64,000 bases of DNA from Pseudoalteromonas sp. '520P1 No. 423' (GCF_001269985.1 NZ_BBZB01000001.1:3782001-3846000); one strand, 5' to 3'. Positions 45,904 through 55,867 are shown, numbered from the stretch's first letter. Notes: generated by a model from the letters alone, not told the origin. Made by a program: numbers and translations.

Positions 45904-47565
45904 TTATGGTGTTCTAACCAAACGTAAATAACCCGTATTTGATTTTGGATAGGCTATGTCATTACCTGTTTGCATATCTAAAATCCATGCAAAACTTAAG
46001 CTTTGACCATCAGCGCTGGTTTCTACCGTCCAATAACGTATATGGTCAAGTGCAGATTGCTCCGGAATATTTGGAAATATCTCTGTATTAAGTAAATGCG
46101 TTTGGCCTTGTTGGCTTAAATCCATTAAACCCATTAACTCATTGTAAGTGGGTACGCGCCAATTATTACCACCGCAATAGTTAGTTGCGTTTACTTCACT
46201 GACATAAGTATCTAAGCCACAATCAATATCACTTGGGCATGAAGAGTTGGCAGCACCTTTAGTACCTTCAACACCACCATTACCCTCACCTGAATATGAC
46301 CAGGTATAATGATTTTGACCTTCACGTAATTGGGTATTAGGTATAGTGCCTGTATTTTGTTGTTTAACTTCCCAAATAAGTCCTGTGATATTATCTCTCA
46401 CACATGAAAAATCTGTCGCGTCATCAGGTAACTCATCTGCAAATTCATCAAGTTTAGTAAAATCGAAGCCTGAACTACCTATGCCTATTTTATCTAAATG
46501 CTGTGCCACCGAATCTCGGCCTAAATCAGCATCTTGCCCAGGAAAATCAGTGTTATTACAGGCTATTTCTTGAAGCTCATCAAAACATTTAGTCATGCCG
46601 GAGTCATTACCGATACCTAAAGCGAATGTTTTGATATTTACCCTAGCATTACCTACTTGGCTTCTATTTTTATCATCCGTGACAGTCACTGCAAATAATA
46701 GCTGTTCTGCGTCATCTACATCAGGCACTAAAAAATGACTGATACATTGATTAGCTTGAATTAAATTAACCGTTGTTCCTGATACTTGAGACCATAAGCA
46801 GCTAAAGTTAGGCGTTAAAGCCTTTGTATTACTGGCATCTAAAGAGACAGTTTCAAATTCATTGGCTGATTGTGTTATGCCTGTATCTACATCGATTACT
46901 TGATCTGTTTTATGAAGTAATATGTCAAAATAGTTTGTTTGACTACCGTTTTCATCATCTGTAATCGTCAAACTAAACTGCGTTGTATTGTCAGATTCCA
47001 ATAAAGGATGAGAGAAAGTTAAATTCGCTTGATTAAGTGCTGCCACCGCAACAGCATCACCTTTAGTTTGCTGCCACTGATAAGTCATTAAAGACCCGTT
47101 TGAATCTGGATCAAACGATGCCTCGCTACTTAAAGTAACCGTATCAGCATACTTTGATGGTAATTGTGTTGGTGCTGTTTGTGCAATTGACACAATAGGT
47201 AGTTGATTTACTGAGCTGACAATAACAACAACTTCATCACTGGCTGTTGAATTATCAGGTGCGGTGTATTTAACTTGAAAAGTAAGGTGTGAGTTTTGTT
47301 TAACCTCAGGTGCTTCAATGCTTTGCTCTGCGCCTTCAGCCGGAAAACCAGCAATAATAGGACCGCTTGTTTGTGACCAAGAAAAAGCCCCTTCAGTAGG
47401 AGCTGCAATAGCTGATAGCGTTATTGTTGTTTTTTCATCTACAACTTGATCTGAGCCTGCATTAACACTTACAGGTACATCTTTTTTTGTTTCTGAATCT
47501 GAACTTCCACCACCACAGGCGGCAATATTTACAGCCAGTAAAGCTATTAAAGCTTTTTTATTCAT
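45904..47565 (-). CDS. Lipoprotein with Ig-like repeats and C-terminal DUF1566 domain
   Basis: 553 residues from the ATG at 47565, which is preceded by AGGG. Lipobox NIAAC gives a lipidated Cys at about residue 17, followed by a Gly/Ser linker. Two or three REJ/PKD-like beta domains follow (VNAGSDQVVDEKTTITLSA, SFDPDSNGSLMTYQWQQ, FSLTITDDENGS) and a DUF1566 domain occupies about 390-553 (NITGLIWEVKQQ, NNWRVPTYNELMGLMD, GYLRLVRT). Probably surface or periplasm-facing; role unknown. Same strand as the smaller DUF1566 gene, 50 bases on. Confidence 0.78.
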   Translation of the reverse strand: MNKKALIALLAVNIAACGGGSSDSETKKDVPVSVNAGSDQVVDEKTTITLSAIAAPTEGAFSWSQTSGPIIAGFPAEGAEQSIEAPEVKQNSHLTFQVKYTAPDNSTASDEVVVIVSSVNQLPIVSIAQTAPTQLPSKYADTVTLSSEASFDPDSNGSLMTYQWQQTKGDAVAVAALNQANLTFSHPLLESDNTTQFSLTITDDENGSQTNYFDILLHKTDQVIDVDTGITQSANEFETVSLDASNTKALTPNFSCLWSQVSGTTVNLIQANQCISHFLVPDVDDAEQLLFAVTVTDDKNRSQVGNARVNIKTFALGIGNDSGMTKCFDELQEIACNNTDFPGQDADLGRDSVAQHLDKIGIGSSGFDFTKLDEFADELPDDATDFSCVRDNITGLIWEVKQQNTGTIPNTQLREGQNHYTWSYSGEGNGGVEGTKGAANSSCPSDIDCGLDTYVSEVNATNYCGGNNWRVPTYNELMGLMDLSQQGQTHLLNTEIFPNIPEQSALDHIRYWTVETSADGQSLSFAWILDMQTGNDIAYPKSNTGYLRLVRTP

Positions 47566-47646
47566 GGCAAACCCTAATTTGTCATTATTCCTAACACTCA
47601 ATATGCAAGATATCCGCCAGAAAATTTTGACGCTATAAAATAGGAT

Positions 47647-47982
47647 TTACATATAGCTTTCTTGATGGATCCTAACAAATAATTTAGTGCCTATTTTACT
47701 GTAATCGACTTTATACTCTCTACCATCAAGAGACTGAATAAAAATCAATTGCTTAACTTCACTAAAAACATCTTGAGTTGGTACATAAACCATTTCTAAA
47801 TACCGCTCTTTTGCTTCTCTTCTATTTTTAGGCAGCTTTTCTTTAAATGGTTCTAAACCATTTTGAGTCACTTTAATTTTTGGATGATTTTCGCCATTTA
47901 CAACTACCAAATCTAGCTTTTTTTCTTTATGAATAATAGTATTACGTCCGCTTGTAATAAAGGCTCTTTCACTTTCACTCAT
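47647..47982 (-). CDS. Hypothetical small basic protein
   Basis: 111 residues; no signal peptide or membrane helix and no domain that I recognise. Lys-rich, with a PKNRREAKERYLEMVYVP segment and a beta-like C terminus (LIFIQSLDGREYKVDY, GTKLFVRIHQESYM). The ATG at 47982 has AGGA nine bases upstream; the ATG at 47991 has that site too close. Stands alone between the lipoprotein gene and the divergent RND operon. Confidence 0.6.
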   Translation of the reverse strand: MSESERAFITSGRNTIIHKEKKLDLVVVNGENHPKIKVTQNGLEPFKEKLPKNRREAKERYLEMVYVPTQDVFSEVKQLIFIQSLDGREYKVDYSKIGTKLFVRIHQESYM

Positions 47983-47991
47983 TATATTCAT

Positions 47992-48353
47992 TCCTACGGT
48001 ATAAATTTTATCTTATTACTTTTACTACCCTTGTATTTATTATAGCAATACAAGGCTGTATTGATTAGCTCTTAATAGATCATTTTAATTAAATGCAAAA
48101 AAGTTATCACTCTTTATTGAAAATGACCAAAATATAATGCGGCCATTAAACATGCCCAAATTAACATATAGCGTATTCTTTTACAGTACATACAATTTGA
48201 TTTTTTAACCATTATTTCCACATTCAAAAATAAAAATTTAAATTTAAATTAACTTTTCGTTTAAACAACAAAATAATAAGATGCGTAACAGACGCATTAA
48301 TGTCAATTTTTCATACAATATCGTTAATATTATTTTATTAATGAATCATCAAT
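47992..48353. other. Intergenic region before the RND operon
   Basis: 362 very AT-rich bases between divergent genes. Contains the short inverted repeat at 48281-48297; otherwise nothing recognised. Confidence 0.5.
48281..48297. promoter_or_regulatory. Possible operator before the RND efflux genes
   Basis: ATGCGT-AACAG-ACGCAT, a perfect 6-bp inverted repeat with five-base spacer, 57-73 bases before the adaptor gene. Position suits a repressor site; no regulator gene is adjacent. Confidence 0.35.
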
Positions 48354-49415
48354 ATGTTGCGAGCACAATCAGGTAAAGCTCTATTTCCATTTATTATAGC
48401 TATTTTAATCGCTTTATGTATTTATCTTTACCTAGAGAAATCAGAAAATAACCATAAAAATCAAACAAAACAAGCAACATTAGTAAAAGTTGTTACGGTT
48501 TTAAATAAAACTCAAAGTATTGATATTGAGTCTTTAGGTACCAGTCGCGCTAATCAGGCTATATTTATTAATAGCGCTCAAGATGATTATATTAAGTCTG
48601 TTCATTTTAAAGATGGTGATATTGTGAAAGCTGGGCAGTTATTAGTACAACTGAATAACGCACAAGAAAAGGCCCAAGTATTAGAGTTAACAGTTAACTT
48701 AAAAGAAGATAAACGTCAATTAAACCGATTAACTAAATTAGCTAAAACGCAATCAACTGCAAAGTCTTTATTAGATGAACAACAAGCAAAATACGAATCA
48801 TCTTTAGCGCAACTAGAAGCCGCTAAAGTAAAGTTATCTGAAATGTCTATCAAGGCGCCGTTTGATGGTATGTTAGGTCAACGTTTAGTGTCGCAAGGTG
48901 CTTATATTACCAGTAGCAGTGAAATTACCACTTTAGATGATATTAGTATTATTAAAGTAGACTTTAACATTCCTGAAAAATATTTATCGCATTTACATAC
49001 AGGCTTGAATGTAAAAGCAAAAAGCCCAGCATATCACGGTAAGCTTTTTAATGGTGAAGTGACGCATATTGGCTCTCGTGTAAACCCAACAACACGCAGC
49101 GTATTAATTACAGCGCGTTTTACTAATCAAAACCACCAGCTAAGAGCAGGTATGTTATTGCATACTTACTTACAACTATCAGAATTAACAGCATTGCAAG
49201 TACCTGAAAAATCGATCGTTCCAATTCAAGAGAATCACTTTGTTTATATTGTTGAAGACAATATTGCAGTAAAAAAGCAAGTTAAAATTGGCGTTCGTCA
49301 TAGTGGATTAGTAGAAATAAAGTCAGGGCTTAAAGAAGGTGATGTGATTATTACTGAAGGCATTATAAAAATAAAACCGGGTTCTACAGTACGCACCGAA
49401 GGAGAAGCTAAGTGA
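48354..49415 (+). CDS. RND efflux periplasmic adaptor (membrane fusion protein)
   Basis: 353 residues with one N-terminal membrane anchor (about 9-27). Then barrel-sandwich half (YIKSVHFKDGDIVKAGQLLVQL near 79), a short alpha-helical hairpin (about 105-160), the second lipoyl half (MSIKAPFDGMLGQRLVSQGAYI near 165) and beta-barrel and membrane-proximal domains. Links the inner-membrane pump to an outer-membrane channel; no tolC-like gene follows, so a shared channel is likely. Overlaps the pump gene by GTGA. Confidence 0.92.
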   Translation: MLRAQSGKALFPFIIAILIALCIYLYLEKSENNHKNQTKQATLVKVVTVLNKTQSIDIESLGTSRANQAIFINSAQDDYIKSVHFKDGDIVKAGQLLVQLNNAQEKAQVLELTVNLKEDKRQLNRLTKLAKTQSTAKSLLDEQQAKYESSLAQLEAAKVKLSEMSIKAPFDGMLGQRLVSQGAYITSSSEITTLDDISIIKVDFNIPEKYLSHLHTGLNVKAKSPAYHGKLFNGEVTHIGSRVNPTTRSVLITARFTNQNHQLRAGMLLHTYLQLSELTALQVPEKSIVPIQENHFVYIVEDNIAVKKQVKIGVRHSGLVEIKSGLKEGDVIITEGIIKIKPGSTVRTEGEAK

Positions 49416-52400
49416 AGATAACCGACCTTAGCGTTAAACGCCCTGTTTTTGCCATTGTAATTAATGTATTACTTTTCACTTTTGGCATTGTGGCATTTTC
49501 CATGTTGCCTTTAAGAGAATTTCCAGATATTGATACGCCGGTTGTTTCTGTCAGTACTGAATATATGGGTGCCTCAGCAGAAATCATAGAAACAAAAATA
49601 ACCCAAGTACTCGAAAATCGTATTTCAGGTATTGAAGGTATAAAAAGCATTAACTCATCAAGCAGAAATGGTCGCTCAAATATCACCATTGAATTTGATA
49701 TTAACCGTAATATTGATGCCGCAGCCAACGATGTACGAGAACGCGTTTCCCGCGCAGCAGATAATTTACCAGATCAAGTTCGTGCGCCAGAAGTATCAAA
49801 GTCGGATACCGACGGCAGTCCAATTGCTTGGTTTTTATTAAACAGCACCACAATGAATTCACTGCAATTATCTGATTACGCACAAAGATATATTGTAGAT
49901 AGAATTTCAGTTGTAGATGGTGTTTCTAATGTGATTATTGGCGGTGAACGCCAATACGCCATGAAAATTTGGCTTAACCGTAGCGCGATGGCAGCCCGAG
50001 GTATTACCAGCTCAGATATAGAAAAAGTATTAAATAATGAAAACGTAGAATTACCAGCCGGTAAAATTGAATCTATTGATAGAGATTTCACAGTAAGAAC
50101 TGCCCGCAGTTACCGCAGCCCTGAAGATTTTGAACGCCTTGTAATTAAACGTGGTGATGACGGTTATTTAGTACGCCTAAATGAAGTTGCCGATATAAAA
50201 TTAGAAGCTGAAAATGAAGAAAGCATGTTCAGAGGCAATAAAAAAGACATGATCGGTTTAGGCATAGTTAAACAAACTAAAGCCAATACTTTGACTGTAG
50301 TAGAAAATGCCAAAGCTGAATTTGAAAAAATTAAAATGACCTTACCGGAAGGTACAACACTTCATAATTCATATGATTCATCTGTATTTATCAAAGAGTC
50401 AATTAAAGAGGTATATCTCACTTTAGCGATTGCAATGGCTTTGGTTGTACTGGTGATATATTTATTTTTAGGAAATATCAGAGCCACTTTAATACCTGCA
50501 ATTACAGTACCCGTTGCACTCGTTGGCACTTTCATATTCTTATTTTCTATGGGTTACTCAATTAACCTATTGACCTTATTAGCTTTAGTACTCGCTATCG
50601 GTTTAGTGGTAGATGATGCCATAGTAATGCTTGAGAATATTCATAGAAGAATAGAACTAGAAGAACCACCGTTATTAGCGGCTTACAGAGGCGCACGTGA
50701 AGTGGGTTTTGCCATCATAGCAACCACACTAGTATTAATTGCTGTTTTCATTCCTTTAGTATTTATGGATGGCAGAATCGGTAGTTTATTTACTGAATTT
50801 GCCATTGCAGTTAGCGCTGCAGTGATGTTTTCTAGCATTACAGCTTTAACACTCTCGCCTGCTTTATGTTCTAAGTTATTAAAAAATTCTGAACGCCAGT
50901 CAAAGTTTAGTCATGGTGTAGATGTATTATTTTCAAATATTGAAACTAAATACAAAAACATATTAATGGGCAATATGCACAGAACCGGCAGTGTGGCTTT
51001 AGTTTTAGTATTTTCTGGTATCGCCAGCTTTTTGATGTTTGATAAATTACCATCAGAACTTACACCAAAAGAAGACCGTGGAACCGCCTTTATTTTAATG
51101 AATGGCCCTCAAGGCGCTAGTTATGAAAATAATGCACAAAATATGTTTAAAATTGAGAAAAAGCTAGAGCCATTTGTTGAATCTGGCGATATCAACCGTT
51201 TATTAGTGCGCGTTCCTGGTTGGGGCGGCAGTGGCGGTGTTGCCATTGTAGGCATGGATGACTGGGAAAACAAAAAACGTACTAGCTGGGAGATTATGGG
51301 CGATATCAGTGCTGAACTTCGCACTATTACCGATGTACGTGCTTTTGCCATTATGCGTTCAGGCATTGGCGGTCGCGGCATGAGCCGCCCTATTGAGTTT
51401 GTTTTGCAAGGTAATGATTATCAAGAGCTTGCTGTATGGCGTGATCGCATATTGAAACGCGCAGAAGAAAATCCAGGCTTAGTTCGATTAGATCATGACT
51501 TTAAAGAAACTTACCCGCAATTTTTAATCAGTATCGATAAAGACAAAGCTGCTGATTTAGGTGTAACTGTATCAGAAATAGGCAATACGTTAGAATCAAT
51601 GTTAGGTCAGCGCCGTGTTACAACCTTTATAGATAGAGGTGAAGAATACGATGTTATTATCAAAGGCACTAAAAAAGATTTTGTTGAGCCTAAAAATATT
51701 TCTGATATTTATTTAAAGTCTACATCCGGTGATTTAGTACCTTTAGATAGTGTGATCACCTTATCTGAGAAGGCCACAGCTGCCCGTTTAAATCGCTATA
51801 ACAGAATGCGCGCGATTACTTTAACTGCAAACTTAGCACCAGGTTACGCATTAGAGTCTGCTTTAGATTTTTTAAATACAGTGGCAATGGAAGAAAATAC
51901 GTTAGATGGTGCTATTGACTATAAAGGCGAATCTCAAATGTTTTATGAAGGTGCATCTGCAATGACCTATGTATTCATTTTAGCTTTAGCTGTTACCTTT
52001 TTAGTATTAGCGGCACAATTTGAGAGCTTTGTTCATCCGTTAATTATTATGCTTACCGTACCACTAGGTTTAATTGGTGCTTTAGCGGGTTTATATTTCA
52101 GTGCGTCTAGCTTAAATATATACAGCCAAATCGGTATCATTATGCTGATAGGTTTAAGTGCTAAAAATGGTATCTTAATTGTAGAGTTTGCTAATCAATT
52201 AAGAGATAAAGGCATTGAATTTAAAGAAGCACTTATTCAAGCTGCGACTCAAAGATTACGCCCTATTATTATGACATCACTTACTACCGTAATGAGCTCT
52301 GTACCGCTTGTAATGGCTTCAGGCCCTGGTTTTGAAAGCCGCATGGTAATTGGAACAGTGATCTTTTATGGTGTGATTGTAGCAACGCTATTAACTTTAT

Positions 52401-52507
52401 TTGTTGTGCCAAGTGCTTATTATGCGCTTGCGCGTAAGACTCAATCACCAGAGTTTTTACAAAATAAGTTAGAGCAACAAAAAGAGAAATTTCCACAAAA
52501 AGATTAA
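49412..52507 (+). CDS. RND-family (HAE1-type) multidrug efflux transporter
   Basis: 1031 residues, a full AcrB-like pump with 12 membrane helices and two large periplasmic loops. SVKRPVFAIVINVLL starts helix 1; the proton-relay acidic pair is in LVVDDAIVMLENIHRR near 405; the C-terminal half has IGLSAKNGILIVEFANQ and RLRPIIMTSLTTVMSSVPL. Starts at GTG overlapping the adaptor stop codon, so translation is coupled. It resembles the MexF/VexK-like HAE1 group; substrates cannot be read from sequence. Confidence 0.95.
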   Translation: MKITDLSVKRPVFAIVINVLLFTFGIVAFSMLPLREFPDIDTPVVSVSTEYMGASAEIIETKITQVLENRISGIEGIKSINSSSRNGRSNITIEFDINRNIDAAANDVRERVSRAADNLPDQVRAPEVSKSDTDGSPIAWFLLNSTTMNSLQLSDYAQRYIVDRISVVDGVSNVIIGGERQYAMKIWLNRSAMAARGITSSDIEKVLNNENVELPAGKIESIDRDFTVRTARSYRSPEDFERLVIKRGDDGYLVRLNEVADIKLEAENEESMFRGNKKDMIGLGIVKQTKANTLTVVENAKAEFEKIKMTLPEGTTLHNSYDSSVFIKESIKEVYLTLAIAMALVVLVIYLFLGNIRATLIPAITVPVALVGTFIFLFSMGYSINLLTLLALVLAIGLVVDDAIVMLENIHRRIELEEPPLLAAYRGAREVGFAIIATTLVLIAVFIPLVFMDGRIGSLFTEFAIAVSAAVMFSSITALTLSPALCSKLLKNSERQSKFSHGVDVLFSNIETKYKNILMGNMHRTGSVALVLVFSGIASFLMFDKLPSELTPKEDRGTAFILMNGPQGASYENNAQNMFKIEKKLEPFVESGDINRLLVRVPGWGGSGGVAIVGMDDWENKKRTSWEIMGDISAELRTITDVRAFAIMRSGIGGRGMSRPIEFVLQGNDYQELAVWRDRILKRAEENPGLVRLDHDFKETYPQFLISIDKDKAADLGVTVSEIGNTLESMLGQRRVTTFIDRGEEYDVIIKGTKKDFVEPKNISDIYLKSTSGDLVPLDSVITLSEKATAARLNRYNRMRAITLTANLAPGYALESALDFLNTVAMEENTLDGAIDYKGESQMFYEGASAMTYVFILALAVTFLVLAAQFESFVHPLIIMLTVPLGLIGALAGLYFSASSLNIYSQIGIIMLIGLSAKNGILIVEFANQLRDKGIEFKEALIQAATQRLRPIIMTSLTTVMSSVPLVMASGPGFESRMVIGTVIFYGVIVATLLTLFVVPSAYYALARKTQSPEFLQNKLEQQKEKFPQKD

Positions 52508-52608
52508 ACTCTAAATCAGTCTAGGTTCTAGGTATTTATCTAGCACCTAGATCCTTGGCTATTTTTAGTTATACTGTTGTTACATATATCAAATTCGAAC
52601 TTATATTT

Positions 52609-53142
52609 ATGGATAATAATCTGCAAACAGCCACTTTTGGCGCTGGCTGTTTTTGGTGCATTGATGCTGCTTTTAGAAATGTCGCTGGCGTAGCGTCAGT
52701 TCGCTCAGGTTATGCTGGCGGCACCATTGATAATCCAACCTATCAGCAAATTTGTACTGGCTTAACGGGTCACGCAGAAGTAATTGAGATTAAGTTTGAT
52801 GAAAACAAAGTATCCTTTGATACCTTATTAGATATGTTATTTACTTTACACGATCCTACCCAATTAAATCGCCAAGGTAACGATACCGGCACACAATACC
52901 GCAGTGTGGTGTTTTATCATCATATGGAGCAAAAGTACTTAACCGAGCAAGCTATCATTAAACATCAAGAAAGTCATAATGATGAAATCGTCACAGAATT
53001 AAGCCCAGCCCCAATTTTTTATTCAGCAGAAACTTATCACCAAGATTATTATGCTGCAAATCAACAACAACCTTACTGCAGTATGTTAATTGGACCAAAA
53101 ATAGCTAAGTTTAAAAGTGTGTTTGCGGAGTATTTGAAGTAA
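52609..53142 (+). CDS. msrA: Peptide methionine sulfoxide reductase A
   Basis: Reduces methionine-S-sulfoxide in oxidised proteins. About 177 residues from the ATG at 52609; the upstream TTG at 52555 would add residues not found in the family. Catalytic motif GAGCFWC near residue 10, RSGYAGG, LTGHAEVIEI, LFTLHDPTQLNRQGNDTGTQ and a YHQDYY near the end are all present. The C terminus runs directly into the tandem-repeat array, whose first unit includes the last codons of this gene. Confidence 0.95.
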   Translation: MDNNLQTATFGAGCFWCIDAAFRNVAGVASVRSGYAGGTIDNPTYQQICTGLTGHAEVIEIKFDENKVSFDTLLDMLFTLHDPTQLNRQGNDTGTQYRSVVFYHHMEQKYLTEQAIIKHQESHNDEIVTELSPAPIFYSAETYHQDYYAANQQQPYCSMLIGPKIAKFKSVFAEYLK

Positions 53143-54580
53143 GGTTTTGATGACCCTTCATATGTCATCTTTGAAGTGTTTTATCGAGTTTTTAGTTAAA
53201 CTGTTTTAACTACAAATTAACTCGTCATCTTCGAAGTGTTTTATCGAGTTTTTAGTTAAACTATTTTAACTACAAATTAACTCGTCATCTTCGAAGTGTT
53301 TTATCGAGTTTGTAGTTAAACTGTTTTAACTACAAATTAACTCGTCATCTTCGAAGTGTTTTATCGAAGATCTTTTCCACAACATTCCAGTTTATAGATT
53401 CCCGATAAAACACCTCGGGAATGACGAAGGTTTAGTTTTGAATTTGAAGTAAGGTTTTGATGACCCTTCAGATGTCATCTTTGAAGTGTTTTATCGAGTT
53501 TTTAGTTAAACTGTTTTAACTACAAATTAACTCGTCATCTTCGAAGTGTTTTATCGAGTTTGTAGTTAAACTGTTTTAACTACAAATTAACTCGTCATCT
53601 TCGAAGTGTTTTATCGAAGATCTTTTCCACAACATTCCAGTTTATAGATTCCCGATAAAACACCTCGGGAATGACGAAGGTTTAGTTTCGAATTTGAAGT
53701 AAGGTTTTGATGACCCTTCAGATGTCACCTTCGAAGTGTTTTATCGAGTTTGTAGTTAAACTATTTTAACTACAAATTAACTCGTCATCTTCGAAGTGTT
53801 TTATCGAAGATCTTTTCCACAACATTCCAGTTTATAGATTCCCGATAAAACACCTCGGGAATGACGAAGGTTTAGTTTCGAATTTGAAGTAAGGTTTTGA
53901 TGACCCTTCAGATGTCACCTTCGAAGTGTTTTATCGAGTTTGTAGTTAAACTATTTTAACTACAAATTAACTCGTCATCTTCGAAGTGTTTTATCGAAGA
54001 TCTTTTCCACAACATTCCAGTTTATAGATTCCCGATAAAACACCTCGGGAATGACGAAGGTTTAGTTTCGAATTTGAAGTAAGGTTTTGATGACCCTTCA
54101 GATGTCATCTTTGAAGTGTTTTATCGAGTTTTTAGTTAAACTGTTTTAACTACAAATTAACTCGTCATCTTCGAAGTGTTTTATCGAGTTTGTAGTTAAA
54201 CTGTTTTAACTACAAATTAACTCGTCATCTTCGAAGTGTTTTATCGAAGATCTTTTCCACAACATTCCAGTTTATAGATTCCCGATAAAACACCTCGGGA
54301 ATGACGAAGGTTTAGTTTCGAATTTGAAGTAAGGTTTTGATGACCCTTCAGATGTCATCTTTGAAGTGTTTTATCGAGTTTTTAGTTAAACTGTTTTAAC
54401 TACAAATTAACTCGTCATCTTCGAAGTGTTTTATCGAGTTTTTAGTTAAACTATTTTAACTACAAATTAACTCGTCATCTTCGAAGTGTTTTATCGAAGA
54501 TCTTTTCCACAACATTCCAGTTTATAGATTCCCGATAAAACACCTCGGGAATGACGAAGGTTTAGTTTTGAATTTGAAGT
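53136..54580. repeat. Nested tandem-repeat array (long periods 310, 250, 190, 190, 250, 250 bp)
   Basis: Six long units begin with GAAGTAAGGTTTTGATGACC at 53136, 53446, 53696, 53886, 54076 and 54326, with the array ending near 54580. Period differences are exact multiples of 60 because each long unit holds one, two or three copies of a 60-bp subunit (TCGAAGTGTTTTATCGAGTT, then AGTTAAACTGTTTTAACT). Each long unit ends in a hairpin: CGTCATCTTCGAAGTGTTTT and AAAACACCTCGGGAATGACG pair around a spacer. Copies are almost identical. No open frame of coding character is present. Confidence 0.95.
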
Positions 54581-54625
54581 TTGAAATAAGCGTGCAAGCT
54601 AAGTAAAAAAGACTTATATTCAGGT

Positions 54626-54654
54626 AAAAAAAGCGCTAGTTAAGCGCTTTTTTT
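54626..54654. terminator. Terminator overlapping the end of the membrane-protein gene
   Basis: AAAAAAGCGCT-AGTT-AAGCGCTTTTTTT; strong stem with A and T tracts on both sides. It overlaps the last codons of the minus-strand gene at 54636. Confidence 0.85.
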
Positions 54655-55157
54655 CGAATTGGTGAAGTGATGAATTTGGAAAATCGAATCAGTCCTAAAT
54701 AATCTCTATTTAAAATTAAAGCAAATATCATCATAAAGTCTACTAAATTAACTCCTGTTGAATATAGACCCCAAAGCCACCAATATGTTTTATTTTGATA
54801 AATATGAATATCCATATACATAGATAAAAATAGTATAGAATTAATTATTAATCCAAAACAGACATATTTCACACCTGTTTGAAATTTATCTTTAATAAAT
54901 CTAATACAAATTAAAACAATTAATAGTGTAACAACATCATATAAAAACCAAATAAAGTAAATTTTACTAGTCGCTGTAAACGTATTGAAGTGATCGCTTA
55001 TAAAATAAGATAAAAACATCACTAATGAAGTGGCAAGAAGTAAATGATCTTGCTTTTTTGCTAATACCTTCATTAATACATTGTAGAACAAAGCCATTAA
55101 AAACCCCCAAACTACGAAGGCTCCTAATGATTCCGCTAACATTTTAGTTAAATACAT
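54636..55157 (-). CDS. Hypothetical inner-membrane protein
   Basis: 173 residues with five or six hydrophobic helices (about 10-29, 40-55, 67-84, 99-117, 126-146). Short loops, a basic C-terminal tail. No family recognised. An AGAG-like sequence (minus strand GAGACCTCAAATG) precedes the ATG. It follows the small EPxRQGG protein gene by about 28 bases on the same strand. Confidence 0.65.
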   Translation of the reverse strand: MYLTKMLAESLGAFVVWGFLMALFYNVLMKVLAKKQDHLLLATSLVMFLSYFISDHFNTFTATSKIYFIWFLYDVVTLLIVLICIRFIKDKFQTGVKYVCFGLIINSILFLSMYMDIHIYQNKTYWWLWGLYSTGVNLVDFMMIFALILNRDYLGLIRFSKFITSPIRKKALN

Positions 55158-55185
55158 TTGAGGTCTCTATTTTTAAATAATTACA

Positions 55186-55437
55186 CTATTTTGTAATAAT
55201 TACTCCACCTTGACGATATGGTTCTACTGTTTCAAGCCCTTTATCTTGTGAAGTGATAATTACACCGCCCTGCCTATTCGGCTCAGCACCACCTAAATCT
55301 TTAGCGGCTTGCGAAAGCATTACTGTATCATTTTGTAGAGTATTAGTGCTAGTCGTTTGCGGTGGGGTTGTTGTCTTAGCTGGTTGATTTTGTTCATAAG
55401 CTAATACTGAGATAGCTGAATTATTTGAAACTTGCAT
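55186..55437 (-). CDS. Small protein with two EPxRQGGVIIT repeats
   Basis: 83 residues. A Thr/Pro/Gln-rich N-terminal half leads to DTVMLSQAAKDLGG, then two copies of a short repeat: AEPNRQGGVIIT and VEPYRQGGVIIT, about 21 residues apart, the second at the extreme C terminus. No signal peptide or membrane helix. AGGGTAA precedes the ATG. Not a family I recognise; the repeat ends suggest a docking or recognition tail, which is speculation. Confidence 0.6.
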   Translation of the reverse strand: MQVSNNSAISVLAYEQNQPAKTTTPPQTTSTNTLQNDTVMLSQAAKDLGGAEPNRQGGVIITSQDKGLETVEPYRQGGVIITK

Positions 55438-55867
55438 ATTATTTACCCTTATTTGCTATTTAAAAAAAGATGTAACTTGAATATTAATTACCTCAATTGT
55501 TGAAATATTAATCTCAAGTATGACTTCAATGTTTTCTGACTAAACAGTTTCCCTATATTTAGTAGACTAATAGCAAATTACGAACCAACTTTAACAAAAT
55601 AACCATTAATTACAGTGGATTACATTAAATTACGAATAAGGAATTATTTTCATTTACCTAGTGCCATACTTTTTATTTAATCCTTTAGAATGGCATGCTT
55701 AATTTAGCAACAAAAAAGCCTATCGATATTTATAATCGATAGGCTTTTTTGCGTTAATGAACTAGTCCTCATTCTCAACTAAAAGTGTTAAAACCCTTAA
55801 TTAAAACCCAGTTAATAAACTATGCGGCAATCTAATGCCTCGGCATACTTTCCTCTACAAGCTGAGG
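55438..55867. other. Intergenic region with terminator
   Basis: 430 bases between the small repeat protein and argH. Holds the terminator at 55712-55750; nothing else recognised. Confidence 0.55.
55712..55750. terminator. Terminator downstream of the arginine operon
   Basis: AAAAAAGCCTATCGAT and ATCGATAGGCTTTTTT pair around a seven-base loop. It lies about 120 bases beyond the argH stop on the minus strand and could work both ways. Confidence 0.85.

Noticed and set aside
52507-52570. Terminator between the RND pump gene and msrA
   Set aside because: CTAGGT and ACCTAG repeats could pair, but several alternative pairings exist and there is no proper T tract, so the call is too weak.
53136-54580. 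CRISPR array
   Set aside because: Repeats are 60 and 190 bp with no unique spacers of constant size, and no cas genes are nearby.
53136-54580. Origin of replication or iteron array
   Set aside because: Unit lengths are too long, there is no replication initiator gene nearby, and the units are hairpin elements found elsewhere as single copies.
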